A DNA stretch of 64,000 nt from the NCBI GenBank assembly GCA_963778165.1, contig CAVZTE010000005.1, positions 620,001-684,000 of the forward strand, written 5' to 3'. The DNA is from Bog-756 sp963778165. Its GTDB lineage: Bacteria > Actinomycetota > Acidimicrobiia > Acidimicrobiales > RAAP-2. Below are positions 1-8,224 of this stretch, in pieces (positions within the stretch are counted from its first letter, which is position 1; each line of letters starts with the position of its first letter). The position numbers and the translations under genes are program-made. The notes beneath the pieces are model-generated. The model did not search any database, was not told the origin of the DNA, and was given only the letters and a program-made list of their open reading frames with translations.

Positions 1-307
1 GGCCGTAGAGGGCGAACACCGCCATGAACATCGGGATGACCGCCAGATCGAAGAGGAAGACTGCCAGGCTGTGGCTGGCCCCGCTGGCCGGATTGCTCGA
101 GACCGCCGACACCAGCAGTGGACCGCAGAAGGCTGCCACGGCCAGTCCGAACACATCGGCTGCCACCAGACGACGCAGGCCGTGCCGGCGGACCCGGGTC
201 AGCCCCGCAGCTTGGTCGGCGACGGCGTGAGGGGGAACGAAGGCGCGCTCCGGGGCGGCCAGGGTCTCCTCGAGGACCGTTTGAATCTTCGACTCCAGTA
301 TCGCCAT
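1..307 (-). CDS. Polyprenyl-phosphate sugar transferase, N-terminal part (partial at window edge)
   Basis: The gene reads leftward and is cut by the window start, leaving about 102 N-terminal residues. They show a basic stretch (RVRRHGLRRLV) followed by two hydrophobic segments, as in the membrane-anchored N-terminus of exopolysaccharide glycosylphosphotransferases of the WcaJ/CpsE type. These enzymes load the first sugar phosphate onto undecaprenyl phosphate at the inner membrane. The catalytic domain lies outside the window, so the call rests on the hydrophobic pattern and on the polysaccharide genes beside it. The ATG at 307 is the first plausible start; an AGG lies about 10 bases upstream. 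Another multi-pass membrane protein cannot be excluded. Confidence 0.5.
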   Translation of the reverse strand, partial: MAILESKIQTVLEETLAAPERAFVPPHAVADQAAGLTRVRRHGLRRLVAADVFGLAVAAFCGPLLVSAVSSNPASGASHSLAVFLFDLAVIPMFMAVFALYG

Positions 308-1066
308 CCCAGCAGGCCTGCCCTTTCCTGCGCTGGTAAGCCACTGCCCCTCGTCTGCGACGTCTGAGAGATCAGTCACCACAACGACATCCGCCAAGTC
401 CACCCATGGTAAACCCCGGGTGACAACCCACACAATAGAAATTTCCCCGGGTCACAGGCCCGGGTGCCTGGGTCGCTCCCCGGCCAGGATTGTTCAGTCG
501 AGGACGCTCAGCCATCTCGTGCGAATCGTACCTCCAAATGCCCTCGGATCCGGGACGCTTGGAGGGTCCAATTCGACCGCCCCGAACCACGATCGGGCGG
601 GACGAAAGCCAGGCGAGGCGGCGGAGGCGCAGGGAGCGTCGCGACAGGTCCATGGCGGCAGGGCTCATACCGAAGTATCGGCTCAGAGACATCCAGCCTG
701 AAGGCCCATTTCGGGCCTGAGCGACCCTGAATCCGGGTGGGTTGGACCAGTCTCCGGCCCCGTCTGGGCCCGGGGTCAGAACGGGGTCAGACCCGATGTC
801 AGACCGTGACACAGCAAGCCTTCTCAGTGGGCCGATGGCTCCCTGGCCTGGCCCTGACGCTCGGGAGGCCCCGGGTCGGCCCGGCGTGGCCGGCGGCCGG
901 TGCGGCCCAGGGGTGCCGGATGGGCCAGCCGGCCCGTCGGGTCAGTTCTTGGTCGCGCCGATGGTCCTCTCGACCCCCGGGTCGTCCAGTGAGAAGAGAG
1001 TCAGTGGCAACTCTGTTGGTGGCGCCGCGGCCAAGGGAACCTCGGCCAAGGCGTTGCCGGACGCTC
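308..1066. other. Intergenic region without a convincing gene
   Basis: About 760 bases separate the sugar transferase start from the end of the acyl carrier protein gene. Open frames exist on both strands, but their translations are Arg/Pro/Gly-rich, match no family I know and look like GC-rich shadows. A cluster of GTCAGA hexamers lies at about 775-806, including the near-palindrome GGGGTCAGACCC at 783-794. Confidence 0.5.
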
Positions 1067-1312
1067 TCAACCCCCGGTGACCTCGAGCACTCCCGCCCGG
1101 ATCGCCGCGATCGATTCGAAGGTGGACTTCTTCAACATGGTCTCGGGGAACTCGAAGTCGAAGGCCTCCTCCAGGGCCAGCATCACATTGACGCTGGCGT
1201 GCGAGGTCATGCCGGCATCGAACAGATCGGTGTTCTCGTCGATCGACGTCGGATCCATCGCCAGCCGGCCGTGCTCGGCCAGGACGAGTCGGATGGTCTC
1301 TTCCATGGTCAT
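1067..1312 (-). CDS. Acyl carrier protein
   Basis: An 81-residue acidic protein of normal ACP length. It carries an acyl chain on a phosphopantetheine arm attached to a serine. The attachment region reads DAGMTSHAS: the usual Asp-Ser-Leu is replaced by Thr-Ser-His, with Ser37 as the probable modified residue, while the following helix (VNVMLALEEAFDFEFPE) is typical. The ATG overlaps the stop of the upstream holo-ACP synthase gene by 4 bases (ATGA), so the two are translationally coupled. Being beside its own phosphopantetheinyl transferase and a glycosyltransferase suggests a dedicated acyl chain for a surface glycan or lipid rather than the housekeeping fatty-acid ACP. That role is inferred. 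Confidence 0.85.
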   Translation of the reverse strand: MTMEETIRLVLAEHGRLAMDPTSIDENTDLFDAGMTSHASVNVMLALEEAFDFEFPETMLKKSTFESIAAIRAGVLEVTGG

Positions 1313-1902
1313 TCCTCTCTTCGGTCCTTCGTTGTCCTTCGATCCTTCGTCGTTCGTCGATCCGTCGGCAGTGAGGGATCCGGGGATTCCTGGTTCCGGC
1401 ACACCCCCACCACCAGGGCGGCGGCTATGGGCTCCTCGTGGGTCAGGCTCACCGCCACCTGCTCGATGCCGGCCTCGTCCGCCAGGTCGGCGGCCAGGCC
1501 TGAGAGCCGCATCCCCGTCCACCCTCCAGGTTCGCTGCGAACCTCGATGTCCCGCCACGCCGGCCGGGCACCCACCGGCCTCAGAATCTTGACCATGGCC
1601 TCCTTGGCCGCGAAGCGGGCGGCCAGGCGTTGGAGGTACGAGGCGGTCCCCGTGGAATCATCCGCTCGGCAGTAGACGACCTCGTGGTCGGTGAAGATCC
1701 GATCCACGTACCGCTGCCCGAACCGCTCGACCGAGCCGGCCACGTCCTCCACCACGACCAGGTCGATGCCGACCCGCAGCGACGACGACGGCTCCCAGGG
1801 ACCGTGCCCGTCCGAGTACCACGACAGGGCCTCCGAGAGCCCGCCTGGGACCCCATGGAGCCCGGGGATCGACTTCGAGACGGCGGGCGACAGCTGGCTC
1901 AT
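1309..1902 (-). CDS. acpS: Holo-ACP synthase (4'-phosphopantetheinyl transferase, AcpS type)
   Basis: This enzyme transfers the 4'-phosphopantetheine arm of CoA onto the serine of an acyl carrier protein. The signature motifs are present: RVGIDLVVVEDV (the Mg-binding aspartate), RIFTDHEVVYC, and RFAAKEAMVKIL with the catalytic glutamate and lysine. At 197 residues it exceeds the usual 120-130 because of an N-terminal extension of about 40 residues and a C-terminal tail with two TTKDRR repeats. It starts with ATG at 1902, overlapping the stop of the glycosyltransferase upstream by 4 bases, and ends overlapping the ACP start by 4 bases. The adjacent ACP is its obvious substrate. Confidence 0.88.
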   Translation of the reverse strand: MSQLSPAVSKSIPGLHGVPGGLSEALSWYSDGHGPWEPSSSLRVGIDLVVVEDVAGSVERFGQRYVDRIFTDHEVVYCRADDSTGTASYLQRLAARFAAKEAMVKILRPVGARPAWRDIEVRSEPGGWTGMRLSGLAADLADEAGIEQVAVSLTHEEPIAAALVVGVCRNQESPDPSLPTDRRTTKDRRTTKDRREE

Positions 1903-3245
1903 CGGAGGGACTCCTCTTGGACCGCGACCTCGGCCGTGGGAGTCTTGACTGCGGCAGCCGAAGTTTTGGCGGTGTTGGCTGCGGCGGTCTTGGCGGCGGC
2001 GGTCTTGGCTGGTGAGTGGGCGACCCCGTCCCCTGCCACCGATGCGTACACCTGGCGGTAGCGGTCAGCGATCGACGCCCACCCGAACTCCTGTACCCGG
2101 ACCTGGCCGGCCCGCCCGATCTGCTCCCGGCGCTCGGTGTCCAGCAACAGGCTTTCGAGTGCGGCAGCAAAGCCGGCGGTGTCGAACGGGTCGACCAACA
2201 GCCCGTCGCGGCCATCGCGGACGAACTCGGGGGGCCCTCCCCTGCTGGTGGCGACTACGGGCGTCCCGGCTCGCCACGCTTCGAGGATGACAATTCCGAA
2301 CGGCTCGAGCCGGCTGGGCATCACGAACACGGACGCACCAGCCATCGCCTCGGCCACCTGCTGGCGAGAGAGCCGGCCCACGAAGTGGACCTGATCGGCG
2401 ACACCCAGTACCGACGCCTGGTGGCGAAGGCCGGCCAGCGCCGCACCCTGCCCGCCGATGACCAGGTCCGCGGTCCGCTGCCCGGGTTCGATGGCGGCAT
2501 AGGCCCCCAGCAGCAGGTCGAAGCCCTTCTTCTCCACCACCCGACCGAGTGCCAGCACATAGGGATGGCCGGGCTGCCGGCCGGGGACGACGAACGGGGT
2601 GGGCTCGTGATCCGGGCCGGCATCCCGAGGAGCGGGGTCCCCGTGCAGATCGGCCCCGTGTAGATCGGCCCCGTGCAGATCGACCCCGTTGGGGATCACC
2701 CGTCCACGAGCGGGCTCCAGTCCGAAGCGATCCTCGGCGTCAGCCAGGGTGAAGGCCGAACAGCCGGTCACGGCGGCGGCACCCCTCAGGGAGGAACGGA
2801 GGGACGAACGCAGGACCCGGGAGATGTCGAAGATGTCGGTGTCGTCCATCAGCGTCTCACCCTGCAAGGTGATGACCAAGGGAAGGCGGCTGAGGCGGGA
2901 AAGGGCGTGGGCGTAGGCCCCGTTGGGCCCGTAGCACTGCACGTGGAGCACATCGGGGCGGAAGGCCGCCACGGCGTGCCGCAAGGAGAACAGGGTGCGG
3001 GTGCCGGTGATGGCCGATCGGCGGATGGCGGCCAGGTTGGTGGCGGGCAACGGCATGGGCAGGCGTCGGACCACCAGGCCGTCGAGGACCTCCACCGTCT
3101 CCGGGTGGGCGTCGTCGGGATGGGGGGTCCATACCTCGACCTGATCCCCGGCTTCAACCAGCGCCAGGGCCAGGTGCCGGGTCAGTTCCTCCACCCCTCC
3201 GAGTGAAGGGGGGTAGGAGCTGGGGAGAAGGGCGATGCGGGTCAT
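1899..3245 (-). CDS. Glycosyltransferase family 4 (GT-B fold)
   Basis: A 448-residue retaining glycosyltransferase. The N-terminal Rossmann domain begins RIALLPSSYPPSLGGVEE, with the glycine-rich loop usual in GT4 enzymes. The C-terminal domain has ALGRVVEKKGFDLLL, HFVGRLSRQQVAEAMAGA and the EPFGIVILEAWRAGTPVV nucleotide-sugar site. Between the domains is an in-frame triplication of the pentapeptide DLHGA near 2650-2690. The C-terminus is Ala/Lys/Thr-rich (AKTAAAKTAAANTAKT). It overlaps the start of acpS by 4 bases, so glycosyltransferase, acpS and ACP form one coupled operon. Sugar donor and acceptor cannot be read from the sequence. Confidence 0.88.
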   Translation of the reverse strand: MTRIALLPSSYPPSLGGVEELTRHLALALVEAGDQVEVWTPHPDDAHPETVEVLDGLVVRRLPMPLPATNLAAIRRSAITGTRTLFSLRHAVAAFRPDVLHVQCYGPNGAYAHALSRLSRLPLVITLQGETLMDDTDIFDISRVLRSSLRSSLRGAAAVTGCSAFTLADAEDRFGLEPARGRVIPNGVDLHGADLHGADLHGDPAPRDAGPDHEPTPFVVPGRQPGHPYVLALGRVVEKKGFDLLLGAYAAIEPGQRTADLVIGGQGAALAGLRHQASVLGVADQVHFVGRLSRQQVAEAMAGASVFVMPSRLEPFGIVILEAWRAGTPVVATSRGGPPEFVRDGRDGLLVDPFDTAGFAAALESLLLDTERREQIGRAGQVRVQEFGWASIADRYRQVYASVAGDGVAHSPAKTAAAKTAAANTAKTSAAAVKTPTAEVAVQEESLR

Positions 3246-3344
3246 GATGGTTGAGCCGCCACGTGCGCTGGGAGACCCGGCGTGGGGGCCGTCATGACCG
3301 ACGGTAACAGCACGGGTCGAAGCGATCGGAACATGACCGGAGGC

Positions 3345-4433
3345 TCAGGAGATGGTCGGGTTGAGCCAGGGCTCAACTGCGGCCAGCGTGGCGCCGCTCG
3401 GTTCGGGGGCGATGGTGCTCCACTGGCCCACTCCGGGCGACCAGTAGTTGGAGAAGGCCGCGGCGTACCAGCCGGACAGGAAGCCCTGCTCCGCGCAGTC
3501 GCAGTTGGGGGCCCAGCTGGCCGGGTGGATGCCCAGGATGTTCTCGATCTGGGTCTGGCCGCCCTGAGGCTCGACCGCGGCGGCATCGACCTCGTGGCCG
3601 ATCTCGAAGGCGATGATCCCGGCCAGTTGGTCGATGGTCTCACCGGGATAGATGTAGAGGTCCGAGGTGCCTCCCGGGCTGCCCCAGGTGAAGGTGGTGT
3701 TCCCGTAGAACCCGGGCGACGGGGCGTCGGCGATGGGGAAGAACTGGATCGAGTACCCCGGGATGCTCTGCCACGGGTAGCGCACCAGGGTGAGGGCCTC
3801 GGCCCCCATCTGGTCCGGGGTGAGGGCCACGGCGGGGGTGGCCACCGGCGCGGCGGGCGGGGTGGTGACCGGGGTGGTGGCAGCCGTCGGGGCCGGGGTC
3901 GCCGCCGCGGCCGGCACGGTGCTCGTGGGGGCCGGGGTCGGGGTGGTCGGAGCGGGGGTGGCCACCTTGGGCTTGGGGGCCAGCTCCCTGGCCCGGGCCT
4001 GCGCCGCGGCCGCGGCCTCAGCCGGAGTGACAGCCGGACGCGTACGGGCCTGGGGGTCGGTCCGGGCGGTGGCGGCAACGGGCGAGGCCGCCGGGGTGGC
4101 CCCTCCGGCCGTCACCATCAGCAGCGACGCGGTGACCAGTGCGGCCACCACCGCTACCACCAGAATCTCGAAACGGAGGACGGAGCGTCGCTGGCCGAAG
4201 GTGGCCCGGGCCAACCTGGCCCGCAGGCCGGTGGCCCGTCGGTCGGGCCCGATGTAGCCGGGTGACAGCACCAGGTCGGGGGTTTCCAGCTCCTCCCGGA
4301 AGGCCGACTCCAAGTGCTCGTCAGCTTGGGGAAGATCCTGCGGCTTACCTTCGAAGAGCAGTGCATCCAAGGTCGACGGCGAGGAGTCGACGACCCGGGC
4401 GGAGGAACCGTTCTCCGTCAACGTTGAGTCCAT
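3345..4433 (-). CDS. Membrane-anchored protein with YIGPDRR motif and Ala/Pro/Thr linker
   Basis: A 362-residue protein with a cytoplasmic N-terminus of about 90 residues containing LSPGYIGPDRRATG, then one membrane segment (ILVVAVVAALVTASLLMV), a roughly 120-residue linker of Ala, Pro and Thr, and a C-terminal extracytoplasmic domain of about 140 residues. That domain has conserved-looking features (FEIGHEVDAAAVE, a CDC pair and several Trp), but I recognise no family and see no HExxH metalloprotease motif. The linker is low complexity on both strands. Its motif and topology match the next gene (4662-5303), suggesting a shared partner or a common targeting function. Confidence 0.7.
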   Translation of the reverse strand: MDSTLTENGSSARVVDSSPSTLDALLFEGKPQDLPQADEHLESAFREELETPDLVLSPGYIGPDRRATGLRARLARATFGQRRSVLRFEILVVAVVAALVTASLLMVTAGGATPAASPVAATARTDPQARTRPAVTPAEAAAAAQARARELAPKPKVATPAPTTPTPAPTSTVPAAAATPAPTAATTPVTTPPAAPVATPAVALTPDQMGAEALTLVRYPWQSIPGYSIQFFPIADAPSPGFYGNTTFTWGSPGGTSDLYIYPGETIDQLAGIIAFEIGHEVDAAAVEPQGGQTQIENILGIHPASWAPNCDCAEQGFLSGWYAAAFSNYWSPGVGQWSTIAPEPSGATLAAVEPWLNPTIS

Positions 4434-4661
4434 GCGGACAGATCGGCAGATTTCCGGTCAAGCTGAAGTCCGCTTCGGCCGGTCCGCCGAAGGTCGGGGC
4501 GGCGTCCGGGGGGCCGTTCGATGGGGCAGCAGTGGCCCTGGGCTGGCTGTTCGTCGGGCCGGGGTGGGGCCGGGTCGGGCCGCCGTGGGGCCAGGGTGGT
4601 AGGCCGGACTGGCGATTTTGAGGTCGGGCGCCGGCGGTGCCCGGGTTCTGTACGGGTTCGG

Positions 4662-5303
4662 TCAGGTCCGGACTCGGGCGGCCCGGGCCAGTCTCCGTTG
4701 CCGGGACAGGGCGGCCCGGTGCTCGGCACGGCGGGCTCGCCGGGCCTGGGCGCTCCGGGCGCGACTGGCCCGGCGGAGAGCGGCGGCGGCCTGCTTGGCC
4801 CGACGCTGGGTTGCCACTTCGGCCCTGCTGGCCTGGCGGGCGATCCGACGGCGCTGTGACGCGGCCTGACGTTGCTCCGAAGCCGCCCGACGGTTCTGCG
4901 CCAGGGTGGCAAAGCCGGGTGAGGCCGAGGCCTTGGCCTGGGATGATGCCGTCGGGCGGGGCGACGTTCCGACCGCGGCGGCGTGGGATGTCATCAGGGT
5001 GAGGGGGATGACGACCGCCATGGTGATGACCATGATCACCAGCACCTCGAGGGCCCGGAACGATCGTCCGGTCGCAGGTCGATCGGGGTGGTGCCGGACT
5101 GTGGCCCGGCGGTCCGGGCCGATGTAGTCCGGGGTGATGATGAGCGGGTAGACGTCCAGATCGGACAGGAGCTCACGGGGGACATGGACCTCGGACGGCT
5201 CAAAGGTGGTGCCCGGAGGCCCAGCCAGAAGCCCGTAGGCCGTTACCGGTTCAGGAAGCACCTCTACTTCGTTTCGGCGCACACCCCTCAGAGCCGAGTC
5301 CAC
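4662..5303 (-). CDS. Single-pass membrane protein with YIGPDRR motif and Arg/Ala-rich outer tail
   Basis: A 213-residue protein from a GTG start at 5303. The N-terminal domain has TPDYIGPDRRATV, very like the motif in the neighbouring protein at 3345-4433. One membrane segment follows (EVLVIMVITMAVVIPLTLM). The last 110 residues are an Arg/Ala/Gln-rich, probably helical and strongly basic region with no recognisable fold. A basic tail outside the membrane could bind anionic polysaccharide; this is inference. No known family was recognised. Confidence 0.62.
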   Translation of the reverse strand: MDSALRGVRRNEVEVLPEPVTAYGLLAGPPGTTFEPSEVHVPRELLSDLDVYPLIITPDYIGPDRRATVRHHPDRPATGRSFRALEVLVIMVITMAVVIPLTLMTSHAAAVGTSPRPTASSQAKASASPGFATLAQNRRAASEQRQAASQRRRIARQASRAEVATQRRAKQAAAALRRASRARSAQARRARRAEHRAALSRQRRLARAARVRT

Positions 5304-5351
5304 GCTCTCCCATCGGCATCTTGGCGGCGGAGCTGAAGTAGCGGGGCTGGA

Positions 5352-6404
5352 TCAGACCCCGACGCCCAGGGTTCGGTACACGTCGGCGGTGGCCCCGGCG
5401 GTTCGGGCCCAGCTGAGGGCCTGCACCCGCTCACGGCCCCGTTGAGCCAGCTCGGCGCGCCTGGATCCGTCCGCCACCAGAGCCCGGAGGGTGGCGGTCA
5501 GGCCGTCCACGTCTCCGGGCCGGAACGTCTCGGCTCCGTCCCCCGCGATCTCCACGACGGCCGGCACCGGCGTGCTCACAACCGGGGCCCCGCAGGCCAT
5601 GGCCTCCACGGGCGGCAGCCCGAAGCCCTCGTACAGCGAGGCGTACCCCACGAGGGTGGCGGCCCCGTAGAGGGCGGGTAGATCGTCCAGCGGAACGTGG
5701 CCGATCTCCAGGGTGCCCTCCGGCGGGCTGTGCCCCCACAGCCGGTGGCCGGTGAGCACCAGGGGGATCGACACCCGCCGGCACGCTTCGGCCAGGGTGG
5801 CGATGTCCTTGCGCGGTTCAATGTTGCCGACGTGGAGGACGAACTGATCGGGAAGCCGATACTGGGCCCGCACCCGGTCCCGCTCGGCCTCAGTCGGGGG
5901 CACCATGCCCGGGCTCGGGGCCTCGTGCACCACGATGGCGTCGAGGCCCAACCGGTCCTTGATGCGCTCGGCGGTGAAGGACGAGACGGCGATGATGGCG
6001 TCTGCCCGTCGCAGGTTGTGCCGGAGGAGGAACCGCTCCCCGGCGACCCGGTGGCGCGGGAAGGCCCAGGGGGTGTCGAAGATGGTGAGATCGTGGACCG
6101 TCGACACCGTGGGGCCGGGATGTCGAACTGGTAGATCGACGTCCAGGCCGTGGGTCAGATCGGCTGGGCCGAAGCCGATGGCCCCGGTCAAGGCCCGACG
6201 GACGCCACCGGCATCTCCCTTCAGCAGCGGGGTGATCCCCGGGGGCAGCTCCGAGGCTCCCGATGGTCGGACGGCCGCCACCAACTCCGCCTCGACCTGG
6301 GTGACCATGGCCGCCAGCAGTTCACGGATGTAGGTGCTCACGCCCCCGCCGCGTGAGTCGAGGGGCAGGGCGTTGAACACCACCCGCGGCAACGGCCGGG
6401 TCAT
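5352..6404 (-). CDS. Glycosyltransferase family 4
   Basis: A 350-residue GT4 enzyme. It begins RPLPRVVFNALPLDSRGGGV, with the glycine loop of the N-terminal Rossmann domain, and continues with HVGNIEPRKDIATLAEACRR and YEGFGLPPVEAMACGAPVVS, the family's donor-binding and E-x7-E region. The ATG at 6404 was chosen because the open frame upstream of it is the low-complexity shadow of the repeat tail of the polymerase gene. It lies just downstream of the polymerase and probably shares its transcript. Specificity is unknown. Confidence 0.87.
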   Translation of the reverse strand: MTRPLPRVVFNALPLDSRGGGVSTYIRELLAAMVTQVEAELVAAVRPSGASELPPGITPLLKGDAGGVRRALTGAIGFGPADLTHGLDVDLPVRHPGPTVSTVHDLTIFDTPWAFPRHRVAGERFLLRHNLRRADAIIAVSSFTAERIKDRLGLDAIVVHEAPSPGMVPPTEAERDRVRAQYRLPDQFVLHVGNIEPRKDIATLAEACRRVSIPLVLTGHRLWGHSPPEGTLEIGHVPLDDLPALYGAATLVGYASLYEGFGLPPVEAMACGAPVVSTPVPAVVEIAGDGAETFRPGDVDGLTATLRALVADGSRRAELAQRGRERVQALSWARTAGATADVYRTLGVGV

Positions 6405-6453
6405 CGTGGGTTCCGCGGGACACTCGGGGGAGCGACACGCCAGGGCGCGGCGC

Positions 6454-8103
6454 TCAATGGGCCGGGAGGACCTGGGCCAGGGAGTGCTTGGCCCGGACCG
6501 CAGCCGCCCCCATGGCCTGCAGCGTTCCGCGGGCGGCCGAGCCCAAGGAGCCGGAGGAGCCCGAGGAACCCGAGGAGCCCCAGCCCGAGGAACCCGAGGA
6601 GCCCCAGCCCGAGGAGCCCCAGCCCGAGGCACCCCAGCCCGAAGAGCCCACAGTCCCCGCCATCGGGTGGGTGGCCGCCGGGTCCAGGTCCCTCGGGGCG
6701 GCGCGCGTCCGTCGCATCCGGTCCATGTCGGCCATGCCCAGTGAGATCCCGGCGATGATGAACGGCGCAATCGACGAGGCCCCGATCCAGAAGATGTCGA
6801 ACAGCCCGTCGACGTAGTGGAAGACCAGGATGACCAGACCCAACGTGCCCAGGGCGTAGGGCAGCCGGAACATGGTCCGCACGGTCACCCACACCAGGAA
6901 CAGGAAGGCCAACGATCCGATGATGCCGGAAGAGGCCAGGTTGTCGACGAGGACGTTGGGCGGAGCGGTCACCGTGATGAACTGGGGGAGGTTGTAGAAG
7001 CGCATCCCCTCACCCAGAATGGGGCTCAGGTGCCAGACCTGGATGGCGGCGGAGATCTGGTCGACCCGGGCGGTGACCGAGTTGAACTGCGGGTTGTTCC
7101 GGGCGGCGATGGAAAAGCTGAAATACAGGGCGATGGTCACGGGGAAGGCGGCCAGGATCACCATCCTGGACCGGGCCCGCAGCTCCGGGTTCAAGAAGGC
7201 GGCCAACGCCAGGGCCAGGATGAGCAGGATGATCGACTGGCGGCTCTGCGATGCCAGCAGCCCGCCGATGCACAGGTACTTGTTGATCCGGGCCTCGGTC
7301 CGACCGATGCCGGTCCAGACCGGGTTGATCTGCGTGATCACCACTGCCACCCACATGATGGCCCCGATGCCGTTCTTCTGGTACACCCCCCACTGGGCCG
7401 GTTGCAGGTGGCTGGTCACGGCGTGCTCCATGGCGATGAGGGCCAGCAGCGACGAACCGGCTAGAAAGAGGCGCAGCGCCTGTTTGGTCCGGCCGTTGGT
7501 GGCGATCACCCACCCGACCAGCACACTGCCGCCGATGTACGACCACCGGTGGAACCACTCGACGATGTCGTCGCGGAAGGGGTGGGCCACCACCACCAGG
7601 ATCAGGATGGCCTGGAACCAGACGATGCCCCGCATGAACTGGCGCAGATAGGGCGCCTCCTTCCAGCGGATGTGGAAGAGGGAGACCACCGCACCGACGA
7701 ATACCAGGAGATCGGCGGCACTGAGATTGGTGGACGCCCCTCCGACCCGCTGGATGAGCAGGGAACCGGGCAGAGCGATGACCACCAAGAGGAGTGGGTC
7801 TGCGATGAAGATCCCGAACACCAGGACCAACCCGGCCAGCGCCAAGCCGATCTTTCGGTTTCCGACGGCGGCGATGGCCACACCGGCGGCCACCACCACG
7901 GTGGCCAGCCAGGCCATGACCGGGCGGGCCAGCCGCCTGGCCCCGCCGGCTCCCCGGAGATCTCGGACCGCCCGGTCCCAGGTCGCACTGTTGATGCGGC
8001 TCATCGTGTCAGCACGCTCTCGCTCATCGGTCCTCAGAGGTATCCATGCCTGCCGCACCCGTAGCGTAGCCGCCGTGCCCGCAGAATCACTGGTTGCTGA
8101 CAT
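6454..8103 (-). CDS. O-antigen polymerase/ligase-like membrane protein (Wzy type) with Ser/Gly/Trp repeat tail
   Basis: Up to 549 residues with about ten to twelve hydrophobic segments and a large outer loop around NPQFNSVTARVDQI and HLSPILGEGMRFYNLPQF. That loop resembles the Wzy/WaaL O-antigen polymerase and ligase family, which links polysaccharide repeat units on the outer face of the membrane. After the last membrane segment, about 80 residues are dominated by SSGWG-type repeats. Two starts are possible: ATG at 8103, or ATG at 8004 just before the first conserved-looking segment. Neither has a strong ribosome binding site. Its neighbours, a Wzz/kinase and glycosyltransferases, support a Wzy-dependent pathway. 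Confidence 0.75.
   Translation of the reverse strand: MSATSDSAGTAATLRVRQAWIPLRTDERERADTMSRINSATWDRAVRDLRGAGGARRLARPVMAWLATVVVAAGVAIAAVGNRKIGLALAGLVLVFGIFIADPLLLVVIALPGSLLIQRVGGASTNLSAADLLVFVGAVVSLFHIRWKEAPYLRQFMRGIVWFQAILILVVVAHPFRDDIVEWFHRWSYIGGSVLVGWVIATNGRTKQALRLFLAGSSLLALIAMEHAVTSHLQPAQWGVYQKNGIGAIMWVAVVITQINPVWTGIGRTEARINKYLCIGGLLASQSRQSIILLILALALAAFLNPELRARSRMVILAAFPVTIALYFSFSIAARNNPQFNSVTARVDQISAAIQVWHLSPILGEGMRFYNLPQFITVTAPPNVLVDNLASSGIIGSLAFLFLVWVTVRTMFRLPYALGTLGLVILVFHYVDGLFDIFWIGASSIAPFIIAGISLGMADMDRMRRTRAAPRDLDPAATHPMAGTVGSSGWGASGWGSSGWGSSGSSGWGSSGSSGSSGSLGSAARGTLQAMGAAAVRAKHSLAQVLPAH
6546..6652 (-). repeat. In-frame tandem repeat encoding SSGWG units
   Basis: Short GC-rich units (forms of CCCGAGGAGCCC on the plus strand) recur about ten times and encode the SSGWG/SSGSSG tail of the polymerase. 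The variable unit order, in steps of 9 and 15 bases, points to replication slippage. Confidence 0.7.
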
Positions 8104-8224
8104 TGCATCTCAAGAAGGTCGGGAAGGGTGTCGACGCTATGGAGGAGCCCCGGCTCGCGGGGGTCCGCCGTCTGCCCGGGGTGCGGGGTCACCGTGCTCA
8201 TCTGCTTGGCACGAAGGAACAGGG

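Noticed and set aside
372..812. 146-codon minus-strand frame
   Set aside because: No start context, biased composition and no similarity to anything I know.
3345..3600. Metalloprotease domain (FEIGHEVD) in the YIGPDRR protein
   Set aside because: The HExxH order is absent; a single GHE does not support a protease call.
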